Of a stretch of DNA of 64,000 nucleotides, positions 49,001 to 61,800 are shown in pieces. The stretch spans positions 992,001 through 1,056,000 of the forward strand of contig CP053680.1 of assembly GCA_019623805.1 (NCBI GenBank), in the 5' to 3' direction. Position numbers and translations under genes: made by a program. A model generated the notes under the pieces. That model did no database searches. It saw only the letters and a list, made by a program, of their open reading frames with translations, and was not told where the DNA came from. Within the stretch, counting starts at the first letter, position 1; every line of letters starts with the position of its first letter. The DNA comes from Gammaproteobacteria bacterium (ex Lamellibrachia satsuma) (GTDB lineage Bacteria > Pseudomonadota > Gammaproteobacteria > Chromatiales > Chromatiaceae).

Positions 49001-49166
49001 CCGCTTCGGCTGTCGGGGAGAAGAGCAGAAAAGATATGACGGAACCAAGCAGAAGAGGAAGAATAGCAAGGCCTTTAGCAACAGATCGACCACTCTTCCA
49101 GAGCCTCGAAACAGCTCTCAAAATCAATTCAGCTGTTTTTGTTCTGGGCCTGCTATCCTTGGTCAA
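43002..49166 (-). CDS. RHS/YD-repeat protein with VCBS N-terminus, copy 1 (about 2054 aa)
   Basis: Signal/anchor helix (LAILPLLLGSVISFLLFSP), then FG-GAP/VCBS repeats (about 60-415, FVDVDGDGDQDLLLAN), bacterial Ig-like domains (about 430-900), an RHS entry domain (RFTLDYQDLSIPSMGIAIN) and many YD repeats. These lead to the RHS core end RTYDPTLGRFLQKDP and DPTGR near residue 1910. The last ~146 residues are unrelated to copy 2 and may be a toxin-like or variable tip. A TTG at 49166 is preferred over the one at 49172 because GGGAGAG is then 6 nt upstream. The protein may fold as an RHS cocoon. The next gene, 12 bp on, is the giant PKD protein rather than a small immunity gene. Confidence 0.85.
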   Translation of the reverse strand: MTKDSRPRTKTAELILRAVSRLWKSGRSVAKGLAILPLLLGSVISFLLFSPTAEAAFTDRSATNLPLQPSVSYRFADSDINGDSAVDLFVANRGNNFLLINDGGGSYIDESATRLPQSLATTTDAGFVDVDGDGDQDLLLANSPEVNSLWLNDGFGHFSDASAGRMPGDANSSMALEISDVDADGDQDVLVANRGGENKLLINNGSGIFAEESNVRGIIGIRHTFDLSMLDVDGDGSDDIFFANRGAQNRLLINNGLGHFNDETAARLPSGSGQSNGVVAADLDGDGDLDLLVAEGADGLRLLLNDGGGIFTDATSARLPVYAGFSVKAAVIDVEPDGAPDILAGFGDSARLFVNDGSGFFTDQTDSMMPVNSGRVFGLLVRDLDADMDQDILLAVPGAQNRLLENETDLPRIQLVVSPDYIEVGDTAEFGVQVFDEEGIASTTVTVRKPDATDVTVSLMGDLASYVTDVAGLHVVTVEAEDSGGSSYARSQPFTVVLPDVTAPGVTIALNTTLPMVGESVGIDVSASDAESGVDSIELTVNGVVIPVDNSGHADYTAASLGVHTVSVTVTDRAGNAGLSAPAQFDVQPDTGAPTDVTVSVTPNPVALNTLAVISVTANDNVSVDQLTAKVSGPDTPPEGVSVALVLSGDPASRSGNGNYRPMLPGTYTVDVTARDPAGNESFASTTFEAVGTPDNEAPVVTLSVVPHSVATGGSIDINVSASDNIGVTVATLEINGSPVVLDGDGHAVFTLLAAGSYSAVARAWDDWGNEGIATDTLMAVDLADDVTPPTVEIDTPLENAEIVGQVDIHGTVTDETLASYRMEYAPVGGSFTEFASGNVEVLGGLLGTLDTSGFSEGLYEVRLTAQDGNGVTASTSRYFVYIDGIQLGRFTLDYQDLSIPSMGIAINVQRNYDSASDQVGDFGPGWKLSLLDSDLREDAQGNVFVTLPNGRRTAFVFRPTMPSPFFPIYLPEYQAPPGIYDKLETPDCSSLVYSGGQWFCGLGTVPFNPENYRITTKEGMVYDINQTLGVTRIEDRNGNTLEIGDNGIVSRDSAGALVKEVVFYRNAEGRITSVVDPLGNAFSYLYDVDGRLTQTIDQQGNETDFIYQGSSHLLDDVMTPGGCFPLKNIFDVDGNLVERQDAAGNSTTYTYDTAASTETVTNARGFATTYYYDRAGRVVRVDDALGTTTLNEYDESGNRIRVVDPSGMVTNYTYDANGNALTRTFEPEPGRPVSFTSEYNTYGQVTRYINPEGDRTDKTYDADGNQVRRELFDAAGVSIGVETFTYDANGNRLSWTDAGGKTTGYAYDALGNQTSITDPTGVTSTLEYDANGNRTALIDGLGNRSVFTFNGLNKPTSMTHAGEASPRYAISYTAEAEVETLTDANGDITTYNYDCMGNMAQVVDAHGQTTDFGFDAVGNLSGITLPNGNLVQLDFDGSNRMTGRTGPDGGTWGYGYSLNGLIDRFTSPDLRAVVHDLDNMDRMVRRTEPERTVDFIVDGNSRITSVTEHTGGTEHVTSYSYDGNGLVTEVTDRNGRRIDYGWNTRGDITSLTSSDGLNTTYTYDDASRVKRVTTGAHWAEYSYDGAGRRSRIDYSNGTAAEYGYDTLGELTGLVIRDGGGSVISSYGYGLDGNNLRTVVTTEDGSISYDYDALYRLIREEVNTASLGAFASNYAYDAVGNRLDSGATFGADSRLLTHGGATYTHDDNGNVTGRGSESFTYDSSQRLTGYNDGASNASYAYDYLGRRIERTVNTDTTQYFYHDQDVLAEYDGAGNRLASYTYAPGMDQLLMMERSGQVWFYHTDGLGSVIAITDVAGNLVQRYGYDAWGNIILSDGPFAFSGSGSQVNTRTYTGREYDAESGLYHYRARTYDPTLGRFLQKDPDQGLRMVPQTLHPYAYVRNNPVNFVDPTGRIALIQYTFLLTYPNGREVVTAAIGWLQGFGLTNMVFAGEVMVQATIHPGDLGAIWANALENTKAVMEEAKSALGKFGKGAELLGVAGMPGAFAGGVSFEFGIEIKLFNGDSLGKASIKAEGGGFENGYNAALTYIGSLGPR

Positions 49167-49333
49167 GACCAACTCTCCCTTTCACAAAAGTAACCTGCTT
49201 TGTTGTTTTTCCGGTTCCCCGGCAGTCTTTTTGAGCCTTGTCTCTATAAATTAGAGGCTTCTTAGGGCCAATAAGCACAAAACGCTATCAGCCGAAACTT
49301 CAAGCACACAATGTTACACAGCATTTTCCGTGC

Positions 49334-49350
49334 ACAATATTATATATTGT
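49334..49350 (-). promoter_or_regulatory. AT-rich inverted repeat overlapping a -10-like box
   Basis: ACAATAT and ATATTGT arms flank TAT. A minus-strand TATAAT (49344-49339) lies inside, pointing to the RHS gene 170 bp downstream. No good -35 is seen, so this may be a regulated promoter. Confidence 0.4.
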
Positions 49351-49614
49351 TGATATTAATGGGTTTTATTTATGGCGGATTAGATCACCCTTAAATAATG
49401 TAAAATATCTCGACAGTTTAGGAACAATTGCCCCTAAACAGCAGTGAATTCCACTAGAAAGTCAGCCCTGACAGGCCATTTATTGCTGATCAGATCCAGA
49501 AAGACTTCGTAAGCCTATGTAATTGCACTGCTCTTTCAGCATTCGGTAGATTACTGATAGTGTAAAAATAACCGACACTAAAAGAGCATCAAGCAAGAGA
49601 GACTGGCATAGAAC

Positions 49615-49680
49615 GTAGGGTGTACCGCACGCACCATTATTGCTGCAATTGCTTATTCTGGTGCGCACGGCGCACCCTAC
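49615..49680. repeat. REP-like inverted repeat
   Basis: 21-bp arms beginning GTAGGGTG (49615-49635) and ending CACCCTAC (49660-49680) pair at 17 of 21 positions around a 24-nt centre. GTAGGGTGCGC elements of this sort are common between genes in gammaproteobacteria. Confidence 0.7.
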
Positions 49681-49813
49681 CATATGAATTAAATACCCCT
49701 ATACCGCTGGGTTAGGTTGCGTAGAATGTTTGACTCCAAGTCCAATTATGCCGAGTTGCGCATCTGACCTACGATGCTTTGTGCAGCGGGGCGCCGTTCC
49801 TACAGGTCGTTTA

Positions 49814-52800
49814 TCAACGCCTTCTGCCCCTGGATGTCCGTTCCTGCGGCGTTGCGCTGGCTTCGTTGGAGTGCAGTGACTCGGCACCACCAATCACCGA
49901 GGTGACCACGTAGTAGTAGGTCATACCGTTGGTCAGACCCTGATCCCAGTAGCTGCAGTAGTCACAGACGTAGCCGTTGGCGATCTGCGCGTAGGGTCCG
50001 CCGGACGTGGTACTGCGGTAGACGTTGTAGCTGTCAGCACCGGTTACCGGCGTCCACATCACAAACACTTCTGTCGGCTTCGCACGGGCTGTCACGTTGA
50101 AGATGGTCTGTACCGCACCGGCCTGTACCGTCACCGTCAGGGTGTCACTACCCACGCCGCCGTCCTTGTCGGTCACCGTCAGGATGACCGTGTAGACACC
50201 GGCCGTGGCATAGGTGTGGGTCGGGGTCAGGCTGCCGCTTACCGATGCGCTACCATCACCGAAGTTCCATTCGATGCTATGGGTGTCCTGGGTGCCAGGA
50301 TCAGTGAAGCTGCCTGCGAAGCTGGCGGTATCGCCTTCATCGATCGCCTGGTCAGGACCGGCGTCTGTTGTCGGCGCCACGTTGTTCACCGTTACCGTGG
50401 CACTGTCGACGTCGGTGAGTACGCCATCACTAACCTGCAGGCCCACGGTGAAGCTGGTGTTGTCGGGCTGGATGGGTAGGGTCACGGTGACACCGGTGGC
50501 ATCATCGTACTGGCCGTCGTTATCCAGATCCCAAGCGTAGCTGAGTGGGCTCGGGCCGTTGTCCGGGTCGTTGGAGCCACTGCCGTCGAGGGTGACACCT
50601 ACACCTTCATTGATGGTGTAGGGGCCGCCCGCGTTCGCGGTGGGTCCGACATTGGCGGTGGTGAGGTTCACCTGGAGGCTGTCGCTGCCGAAGGCACCTT
50701 CATCATCGGTGACGGTGACGGTGACGGTGTAGCTGCCGTCTGCTGCGTAGCTGTGGCTGCCCGCCACGCTGCCGCTGCCTGCGCCCTGGGTCACTATGCC
50801 GGGTTCGATAGTGCCGTCACCCCAGTCGATGGTTGCTGCGTGGGTATCCTGCACACCAAGATCGGTGAAGGTTGCCGGGGCCAGTGCAATGGCGGTTCCC
50901 GGCGCACCACTCTGGTTCGGACCTGCCTCGACCACTGGTGCGGCATTGTTCACCGTGACGGTGAGGCTGTTGCTGCCGACTGCGCCGTCATCATCGGTCA
51001 CTGTGACTGTCACCGTGTAGACACCGTCTTCCGCATAGGTATGGCTGCCCAGTGCGACGCTGCCGCCGCCTGCGCCCTGGGTCACTGCGGAGCTTGCGGT
51101 CGTACCGTCACCCCAGTTCACCGTGGCGGTGTGGGTATCCCCGGTGCCGACATCGTTGAAGGTGGCGTCAGGCAGGGTCACCGTATCCCCTTCAGTGATC
51201 GTCTGGCCCGCGGGCACTGCGACGACCGGGGCCACGTTGCCGACGGTGACTGTGAGCGTATCTGTGCCCACACCGCCGTCCTTGTCGGTGACCGTCAGGG
51301 TCACGGTGTAGACACCGTTGTCCGCGTAGGTGTGGGTCGGGTTCAGGCTGCCGCTGGTGCTGCTGCCATCACCGAAGTTCCATTCAGTGGTGTGGGTATC
51401 GGCCGTGCCGGGATCAGTGAAGCTTCCGGCGAAGTTGACTGTATCGCCTTCGTTGGCTGTCTGATCTGCACCCGCATCCACGCTCGGTGACACGTTGTTG
51501 ACCCTCACTGTTGCGGTATCGGTGGCTGTGAGCAGGCCGTCACTGACTTCGAGTCCGATGGTGAAGCTGGTGTTGTCTGGTTGGACAGGCAGGGTCACGG
51601 TGACGCCGGTGGCGTCATCGTACTGGCCGTCGTTGTCCAGATCCCAGGCGTAGCTGAGTGGGCTCGGGCCGTTGTCAGGATCACTGGAGCCGCTGCCGTC
51701 CAGGGTGACTGTGTCGCCTTCGTTGATCGTGTAGGGGCCACCCGCATCGGCGGTGGGTCCGGCGTTACCGCTGGCCAGGATCACCTGGAAGCTATCGCTG
51801 CCGACTGCGCCTTCATCGTCGGTGACGGTAACGGTGACGGTATATGTGCCGTCTGCCGTATGGGCATGGCTGCCTGCCACGCTGCCGCTGCCGGCGCCTT
51901 GGGTCAGTGTACCGGGTTCAGTGGCGCCGTCGCCCCAATCGATGGTGGCTGTGTGGGTGTCCTGTACACCGGCATCGGTAAAGGTTGCCGGGGCCAGGGA
52001 GATGGTGTCGCCCAGAACACCGCTCTGATCCGGACCTGCCTCAACGATTGGTGCGGCGTTGTTCACGGTAACCGTGAGGCTATCCGTGCCGACGGCGCCT
52101 TCATCGTCGGTGACGGTGAGGGTCACTGTGTAGGTGCCGTCTTCCGCATAGGTATGGGTCGGGCTGAGGGTGCCGCTCTCGGTGGTACCGTCGCCGAAGT
52201 TCCACTCGGTAGTGTGGGTGTCCAGGGTGCCGGGGTCGGTGAAGCTGCCGGCAAAGCTGGCAGTGTCACCTTCGGTGATCGTCTGGTCTGCGCCTGCATC
52301 GACGGTGGGGGTGACGTTCTCCACCGTGACGATCATGCTGGCTGTACCCACACCGCCGTCATCGTCTGTCACGGTGAGCGTGACAGTGTAGACGCCGTCT
52401 TCAGCATAGACATGGCTCGGGGTCACGCTGCCGCTGGCGCTGTTGCCATCACCGAAATCCCACGCGATGGTGTGAGTGTCGGCGGTGCCAGGATCGCTGA
52501 AGCTGCCGGTAAAGTTGACCGTGTCTCCTTCGTTGACTGTCTGGTCAGCGCCCGCATCTGCGGTGGGTGCCACGTTGTTGACCGTGACCGTAGTGCCGGA
52601 AGTGTTATCCAGCAGGCCGTCGCTCACCTGGAGTTCGACCGGATAGATGCCGTCGTCCAAACCCGTGTAGACCGGTGCCGGGCCGGTGGCGTCATCATAG
52701 GCACCATCGTTGTTGTAGTCCCAACCGTAGGTCAGAGCATCCCCGTTGGGATCGCTGGAGCCTGTACCGTCCAAGGCGATGCTGCTGCCCTCGTCAACGG

Positions 52801-55800
52801 TGTAGGGGCCGTTGGCGTCGGCGATGGGGGCCAGGTTGGCGACCACTGTCACGGTAGTGAAGACCTGGTCACTCAGGCGCTCGTTCTCGTCGAGTTCGCC
52901 GTCGCCATCGAGGTCGTTGAGTACGCCGTTGTCCCAGACTCGCAGGCCGACATTAAAGGTGCCCAGGTTGCTGAATACCGGTGACGGGTTGCTGCCGGTC
53001 GCTTCGTCGAAGTCGAACGGGAAGACAGCGTCCAGCTCCCACTCAAAGCGGGCGATGAAATCGGTGGGATCGATATCAAACGAACCCGTGCCATCCAGTG
53101 TGCAGGGCAGACCCTGGGTACAGGTGTAGGGACCGCCTATCTCAGCCACCGGTGGATGGGGCGGAATCGCGATGACCACATTCAGCGTATCGGTGTCTGT
53201 CAATGCCGGTACATTGTTATCAGTCACCCGCAGGCTCACGGTAATGGTCTGGGGCAGTGTAGCTTCCGGATACTGCGACAATGGATAGGTGTGGGTTGCC
53301 GTCGGATCGGTACTGCTGGTATCAAAGTTACCATCACCATCGAAGTCCCACTCGTACCTGATCAGGCTGCGGAAAGGATCAAGATGGAATGAATCGGAGC
53401 CGTCGAACTCTAGGGGCAGATCAACCGCCCACACACGGTCACGACCGGCTACCGCCACCGGCGGCTGTACGAACAGGGTACGACTGAGAATGATGACACT
53501 CCAGGCAGAGCGCAGTTGCTTCGTAATCCATTGGATACCCGCGAACTCACCGGTGGTAAGCTGCTCATCGATCAGGATACGTGCCAGCCCCTCGGCCGGG
53601 TCACTGAACCAGTCGAAACCGTCATGGTCGAATTTGACCACGGGCGTCGGCTTGGCCAGGCGCATCGCCTTGGTCATCGCATAGTAGGAGTAGATCGGAC
53701 GGTTGCTCACATTTATATCGTACTGGGCATCCCAGTTGTCGCGCATCCACCTCTCAGATGTGATCCAGCGAACGTCCGAAGTCTCCAGCTCATCGAAGAC
53801 CATCTGCACTAGGCCGGAAGGCGTGCCGGCTTGAGTGGTGGCGGGACCGGAATATCCAAAGCCGACACCGCTATAGCTGTTGGTGATCCACACCAGGTTC
53901 CGGTCCTTGACCCATTGGGGAATCGCAACGCCGAAGACATCCTGGGCCGCCAGCAGACCGATGGCGCCCCACTGGGCCGCAGAGTTGTCGATACTGCTGT
54001 TCCAGCTATACCGCCAGCCACCGCCGCTACCCTGCTCGGTCTGACCCCAGCCAAACTGATCGGCCATATCGGTGAGGATATCGAAATAGCTGCGCCGGTT
54101 GATGTTGGCTGCGCCCGTGATGGTGCGCGCAAGGGGCGTACCGGTACTGGCAATGGCATCCATCACTTGGCCGCCCTGGTAGATTGGCTGAGCGCCGGAA
54201 CTGTTCTGTCCCGTCTCGATACCGATACCGTTACCGTTGGTGTCCGGTTCGCCGTAGGTCTGGGTCGCGATGTCCACCGTACCGAGATCCCGGAACAGTT
54301 GCCGCAGTCCACGCACCACCGTCTCCTGGTAGGGATCTTCTGCCGGGTCGACACTCTCCAGGTGACCATTGATCAGGAAGGACTGGATCGATGAGGCAGT
54401 GGCACTCGCCCTGGCGTTACTGGTCCAGTAGCCCGTCTCATAGCCTTCGGCCATGGTACGGGTCTGCTCCTGGTGCAGGTACCAGAGACCCTCATCGATG
54501 GCGACGTTGATCTCGGTATTCAGGGTCTTGGGCTTGACCACGACATTGTAGTTGTCCTGGCCCATCTGGCCGAGGCTATCCCATACCTTCAGAATTGCCA
54601 CAAACGGCGTACCGGCGGGGGCATCGGGATAGGTATGGCTCATCGACAGATCATGGGCATCAGTGATGGTCGTAACCGCCGATGAAGTGCCATCACCGAA
54701 ATCCCACTGGAAGGTCATGGCGTCTGCGTCACGCACGATACCTTTCACACGGATAGTCTTACCGTTGTAGATTTCATGCGGTGCGATGGGATCTTGGGCC
54801 ACCCAGGGCACGGTAATGACATTCGGCGGCAGATTCGGCGCCACATGCTGTTCCAACTGGGTCGAGTGGGTCTGGCCTGCGCCGTCTTCCACGGTCAGGG
54901 TCACGACCTTGGGTCCGGTACCTTCGATCTGCGCTTCATCGATCTCAAAACTACCGCCCCAGACATCCATGCCAATACGAAGCGGTGAGCCGGTTCTGTT
55001 CAGGGATGAGTAGGTGGTCAACGGCGTCCAGGGGTTGGGATTGGCCGCGTCGTGCTCACGAATGAAATAGTCTGCACCTGCCACTTTGGTATCGATACGT
55101 ATTTCGTACCAGGTGCCTGGCACATAGGTGCCTACAACGCCGCGATTGGAGCCGTCCTCATAGACGTGGAGCGCTCCGTTGTTGAAATAGATGGCATGAT
55201 GCAACTGATTGTAGTGACCGCTGGTTGCGTGGTTGCTTCTCAGTCCGATCATCATGTAGCTGGCGATCGCGTCATTCTCCCGCACCAGAGACTGGAAGCG
55301 CATTCCCTCAGCACGAGCCTGATTATCATTGGTGAATGCGTAGGTACGGCCCCAGGCACCATCACCAGTCAGTTTGAGCAGACCATTCTCTTCGGCCACC
55401 ACGCCACTGAAGGTATTGGTGGTCCAGCCGGTGATAGTCCCGTTATTGAAATCATCACCCAACAGCGTCACGCCCGAGGGAGCCGTGGCAGTGCTGTAGA
55501 CATGGTACGCGCGCGGGCCGACGGCATCGATGTCGTTGGTGAAATTCCCGTCGCCATCCCTGTCGGCATCAGCATCGAAATCCCAGCGGTATTCGACGAT
55601 GCCGTAGTCATCCACGGAGGTAGTAGCGTCAAAGTAGGCCGGCGGTCCGCCTGCAGCAGGCTCGGCAAGAACCTGGAAGTTGGCGTTGGGACCACCACCA
55701 GTGACCACCTCGACAGCCGCGGTCGCGGTATGGGATTGGCCCACATTGTCTGTCACCGTCAGGCTGGCAGTATAGGTGCCTGTCTGTTGGTAGAAGTGCT

Positions 55801-58800
55801 TGGTTATCGAACCCTTGCCCTTGTACGGCAGGTCGGCGGTCTCGGCCCCTGGAGCCACTACCCCACCCGTCATGTCACCAAAGGTCCAGTCGTAGTGCTG
55901 GATGGCCGTATCGTCGGTGGAGGCGGTGCCGTTGAAGAGTAGCATGCTGCCCACTTCGACCGTGTAGGGGCCACCTGGATCCGCCACCGGTAGTGCGCCG
56001 GTTTCAAGGGTAATGGTGGTGGTATCGAAGGCCGCCTGCAGTGCATTGTCCCGGACCCGCAAGGTCACGCTGTCGATAGTGGGCGCCGAGTATTTGCGAC
56101 TGACAACCGGCCCGTCCAAAACGCTGGCTGGCAGCTTGGCATTGTCGAACTCGAAGGTGCCATTGTTGATCGTTCCGCCAGCCTTCAGCAGCAACTCGGT
56201 GGAGTAAGCGGAATCATAGAGCAGCGTCCAATCGGTCGCCGAAGCCTCTTTCATTTCGTAGATCGCCCCACCCGCTTGCTTGGTGGTGATGCGGATGTCG
56301 TAGAGCACACCACGGGTATAGGTGCCTATATTGCCCCGGTAGGCACCATCTTCATAGACAGCAATAGCGCCATTATTGAAATAGATCGCATGAGGCATCT
56401 GATTATAGTGGTAGCTGTCACTGGTGTTCTTCAACCCCCACATGGCGCGCTGAGTGCCCGACAGATTGACCGGCAATATCTGCGCTTCGAATACGGTAGC
56501 GCCTGTCCGCTTGGTATTCTCCTTGGAGAAGATATAGCGGTTGCCCCAATTATTTGCCCCGGTAACGATTACCCGTTCATCCTGGGTCAATCCGGCGCTT
56601 CTCAACCAGCGGGTGTGATCGGTATCAGTGCCGGCAAAATCGTGGGTCTCCGGGGTAAAGGTCCACTCATAATCGAAGAGCGCGCTGTCGTCGGTTGAGT
56701 TCGTACCGTCCAGCGATACGGTCCAGACACCATAGCTGGCCTCCGCCTCACCAAGTTCATACGGGCCGCCTGCATCGGCCACCGGCGGCACGCCGGTTTT
56801 CACCAGGACATCGAAGGTGGTGGAAGTCTGCTGTCCCGCACGATCCGTCACAGTCAGGGTGACGGTGAAGGTTTGTTCGTTAACACCTGCCGGCAGGTTG
56901 AAGATGTGGGTCGGATTGACGCCGGTTGCACTACCGCCATCGCCGAAGTCCCATTCGTAGAGAATGATCTCGGAATCATCCGTGGATGCACTGGCGTCGA
57001 ACGCAACGGAGTAATCACCACCGCTTGCGAAGGATTCGTCAACGGTTGCCGGTGCATCGATAGCTGGCACAGGGGGATTCCCCTGCTGTACGTCAACGGT
57101 GGTGACGCTGGTATGGTTCTGCCCTGCACGGTCGGTGACTGTCAGCGTGACGTCGTACTGACCGACAGTCGTGTACAAGTGCCGCGTCGAGACGCCGCCG
57201 AGATAGGTACCAAGATCGTTGAAGGCATTCGCTCCACCCAGCGTCATTATCACTACCGGCTTGGAGGCAGTAATGTGATGCACACCGCTACCGGATGGGA
57301 AATCGGTCGGCGCCAGATGCAGATAGCCGTCGCGGGCGAGTGTCTGGTTGATAGCACCTCCATCGATATCGACCACAGCGCCATCGTTGGGGGAGAAGAT
57401 AACAATGCCGTTTCCGAGGTTGTGCAGATGGAACTCGGTCCCACCCTGCCCCGTGGTCATGGAATAATCGTCACCCAGGTTAAGGATGCCGGTACCGCCT
57501 TCAGTGTCGCCGGCCCATACCTCCACGTTGCCGGTGCTGGCGAAACGCAACCGCCTCAACCCGACGCCGTTCTGGAACCACATCTCACCTGATGCCAGGG
57601 TATGGGTGTACAGAGAGGCTCCGGTATCCAGATCGAAGACTTCAAGATCGGCCGCCTGATGGGCAAACACCGCAAAAGCACCTGTCCCCTGATTATGAAC
57701 AGCAGCATAGAAATCGGTTCCCGCCGCGCTGCCGCTGAACGAAGGCACCGTGGTATACCCGTTGCCACCCACTGTCTGCATCGCTATCCGGCCTGATGAA
57801 ACGACTTGGTAAACCCTTGCGGCAAAACTGGTCTGCCAGTAATCACCTGCACGCAGGTTGCGCTCACCGACCAGGGCCCCTGCCGAGTCGAGGAAACGCA
57901 CTTGTGTATCTTCAATTGCGTAGACGTAGAACCCGAGATTCAGATCCTGATAGAAGATGTACTCATTTCCGACCGGAGTGCCGTTCATGGACGGCATGAA
58001 TGCGGAGTGTTGAGCAAAGTCCGTCTGGTAGACCGTCACCGGCTTGTTTGCCTTGACCTTGTAATAGGTCCCCGCCGGCATGGAAGTGTAGCTCCAGCTC
58101 TGCATCCTGTTCAGGACGTTGGTGGCAATTATATTTCCTGTGGCCAGATCAATCAGCTCCACCTGGGTACCATCTTCGGTGGCAATGACATAGGGATAAC
58201 CATCACCGAGATCGTAGCCGTATAGATCGGTACCGGTTTGGAAATAACCGACTTGTCCACCATCGCCGGAACCTGTGGTGTAACTCGTGCCATCACCGAA
58301 ATCTATGCTGTAGCGTTGAACATCGACATCATCGGTAGAGCCTGAAGCATCGAGAATGAAGTCCCAACGGCCGTTCCAGGCTTCGAGTTCCGTCAGCACA
58401 TAGGGACCGCCTGGATCCGCAACGGGCGGGGCATTGGCAGTCACGTTGGTGTTCAGGACTGAGGTGTCTGTCTGGCCAGCATGATCGGTGGCGGTCAGGG
58501 TGACGTTCTGCACACCGGTAGTGGTAAAGCCGTGAGCGAAGTCGTCGAGGCTCTGGCCGTTTTGCGTCCAGGCAACATCATGTGGCGTCACCTTGACGTT
58601 GTCGTACATCACATGCTGGCCATTGGCCAGTAACCCGATGCCGCCCATGGGATGGGCCGCACTGGTGGTCTCGACCTGCAAGGTCTCGACGCCACCTTCC
58701 GGTGTAACGAAGAGTTGCATGGTGTCACCGACCACCACCATTCTCAGGTGATACCAGGTTTCGGGATCCCAGCCGGTGCCGCCTTCCGCCAAAGTGGTGC

Positions 58801-61800
58801 CCGTATTCCAGTCGTAGAAGCGCCAGAAGTCCCACTCTTCTTTCGAGTACATCAGGAAGGTGTTCTGGCTGCCCTTGGCGTTTGGATTGTGGAACACTAT
58901 ACCTATGTAGCCCTGGGTCGTGCCGACACCCTTGAAATCGACTTCCAGGGTGAAATCCTTGTAACTGCGATTGAGATCCTGCAGCCAGCGCCAGGCAGCG
59001 CCGGTACTTGTCTGCTGCAGGACTTCATTCGGTGCATTCCAGGTTCCGCCGTTGACGGTCCAGACCGGATCGGCCGTGTAGTTGCCGTCGCTGAAATCAT
59101 CCGCGAGGGGTGCCACGGTCGAACTGCTGCCGTCGCCCCAGTCGATATCCAGACGGGCGATGCTCTCTGCATCACTTGAACCGCTGGCGCCATACCAACC
59201 GCTCCACTCGGCGAGAGATGCCTGGTTTTCATCCAGGCTCAGCGGCCCGGTGAACATTGCAACCGGTGTTGCGCCACCCTGGACAGTAACCGTTGTCGTT
59301 GCGCTGTGGACCTGATCGACTTCATCGTAGACAGTCAGTGTGACGGTGTAGATACCTGGCGCATTGTAGGTGACCCTTGGCAGGATATTGCTTGAATCCA
59401 CCGTGATGCCATCGCTGGCATCGAAATCCCATTCGTAGCGGGCAATGCTGGTATCAGCATCGCTGGAGCCTCTTGCATCCAATGCCCCGTGCCAGCGGCC
59501 GCTGAGTGCCATTGCTTCATCGAACACATAGGGACCTGTCGGCACGGCAACCGGGAGTTCGCCGAGTACCCGCACCTTGACGCTGTCTCTGTCGGTCTGT
59601 CCCTGGTCATCGGTAACGGTGAGTACAACTGTATAGTCGCCCTCATCCACATAGGTGTAGGTGACGTCGGATCCGGTCGCACTGCCACCGTCACCAAAAT
59701 CCCACTCATAGCTGAGGATGCTGCCGTCATCGAAAGAACCAGCACCACTGAAGTCGACAGAGCCCCCTTCGTTGATCAAATCGCTGCTGCCGGTAGCGGC
59801 ACTGAGGGGCTGTCCAGGAACACGACCTGCCGGTGCTGCCACACCCAGCATAGTGGTGGGCCCAGTGCCTATCTCGATCCGGGCACCGAAGGTAGCGTCT
59901 CCATTGCCAGGATAGAACCACGCCTTGCGACCCGTGTAATCGACCGAGACCACATCCTGGTTGCCGTCGTTATTGAAATCGTAGTGGCCATAGGCAGAAT
60001 AGTTGTTGGCATCCAGGGAGGGGACGCTGATACCGGCCTGGAAGGTGCCGTTGCCGTTGCCCTTGAAGAACCAGGGATCTCCACTGCTACCGTTGTTTGC
60101 AATCAGGTCGGGTGTCCCGTCTCCATCGAAATCCGCCAGGGCGACACCGTAAGGATCATTACCTGGATCAGCGACTTCGGCCGAGATCGTGAAGGCAGCG
60201 GTGCCGTCACCCATATGCATATGGACCTTGCCGCCGCTGGAGTGGGCGCGGGCGAAATCCATGTTGCCGTCGCCGTCCACGTCATCTGCGTCCATGCCGC
60301 GACCAGCGGTGCCTGCGGTAGGCTGATGGGTGATGTCAAAACCGGAGACCATGTTGCGGTAGGAAATTCGGAAATCATCGAACCAGAAGTGATCGCTGGC
60401 GCCTGCGTTGGAGTTGCTCCAGAATTCGAACTCGGTAATCTGGTTGGCGTTTGGCCAGTGGGGGCGTAGCACCTCGTAGAGGTCGATGGTCACCGTGCGC
60501 CAGGTATCGTCGTCGATCAGGTTGACCGCCCCAAGGTCGGTATAGATCCCGGAATCCCGGTTGGGGGTACCGCCCAGCGAGATCCAGCCGTGGCTAAACA
60601 CATTGACGAAGAGGCCGGTGGGCACGCCATTGGGAATGCGGTAGGCAAAAGTCACCTTGGAACCCGCATAGAGGTACCAACTGGACGGGTTGACATCGAG
60701 CTGCAGACAGGAGTTCACAGCAGTAGCGCTGACCTTCATCGACCAGGTGCCGCTGTTGGCGGTTGTGTCATCCCGGGCGATGCCTGTCCTGCAAGCCTGT
60801 CCGCCCCAGCCCTCGTTGCCTGTCTCGAAGCCGCTGTTGAAGAAGTCCTGTTCGTCGATCACCAGCGCGCCCTGGTTGCGCAGCAGCCAGGTATTCGCGT
60901 TGTTACCATTGAGCAGGAAGTCCATCTGGCCATCATTGTCGAAGTCTTCCGCAACCATATCCATCAGGTAGCTGGTGATAGACTGGGAGCTATCGCCGAC
61001 CGCCCCAATATAGGCCGGCGATTTGAATCGGGGTCCGTCCTTCTCGTAGAAGTAGAGATGCACACTCGGATTGGAGGGACGACCGGTAACAAAATCGAAA
61101 TCGCCATCGTGGTCGAAATCGCCGATGACGGCACCCCGGGTCAGACTGCCGGCGAAGTCATCCATGAAGGTGAGCGGCTGGAAGGTGCCGTCCCCGTTGC
61201 TGCGGGCGGTATAGATCTGGGCACTGTCGGTGGTGGAGACCATGTAGATCTCCGGCCCGATGCTGACCTGGAAGGATTGGGTATCGAACAGCCCTTCGCT
61301 GTCTTCCACCCGGACGGTGACATCGCTCTTGAGCGGATCGGCTGCGGTGGGCGTCCAGCTGATCAGACCAGTTGCGGAATCGACCGTCATTCCTGCCGGA
61401 GCAGTGGTGAGCGAGTAGCTCATCACATCGCCGTAGACGGCTTCTGGATCATTCACCTGCACCTGGTAGCGATAGGGTACATTCTCGGCCGCGGTGGTGG
61501 CCGCGGTGGAAACGATGCTTGGTGCATGGTTCAGGTCACCGACCACCACGGTCAGATCCTGGGTGCTGGTATTGCCCCCATCATCGGTAACCTGCAGTTG
61601 AACCTGGTAGACACCCTCATCAGGATAGGTGTAGGGCACCACAGGTCCTATCGCCTGGAAGCCGTTTTGCAGGGTCCAGAGATATTGGGTGACAGTGCCG
61701 TCAGAGTCGCTCGATCCCGTACCGTCCAGTACCACCTCTGTGCCGGTCGCCACATGGATGTAGGTCGGTGTCGTTGCCGCCAGGGGTTCACCATCGGCGG

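Larger units (their letters stand above)
49173..49813. other. Intergenic region between the two RHS-PKD modules
   Basis: About 640 bp with no convincing gene. It should hold the promoter of the copy-1 module and the 3' end of the copy-2 transcript. It contains an AT-rich inverted repeat (49334-49350) and a REP-like element (49615-49680). Confidence 0.75.
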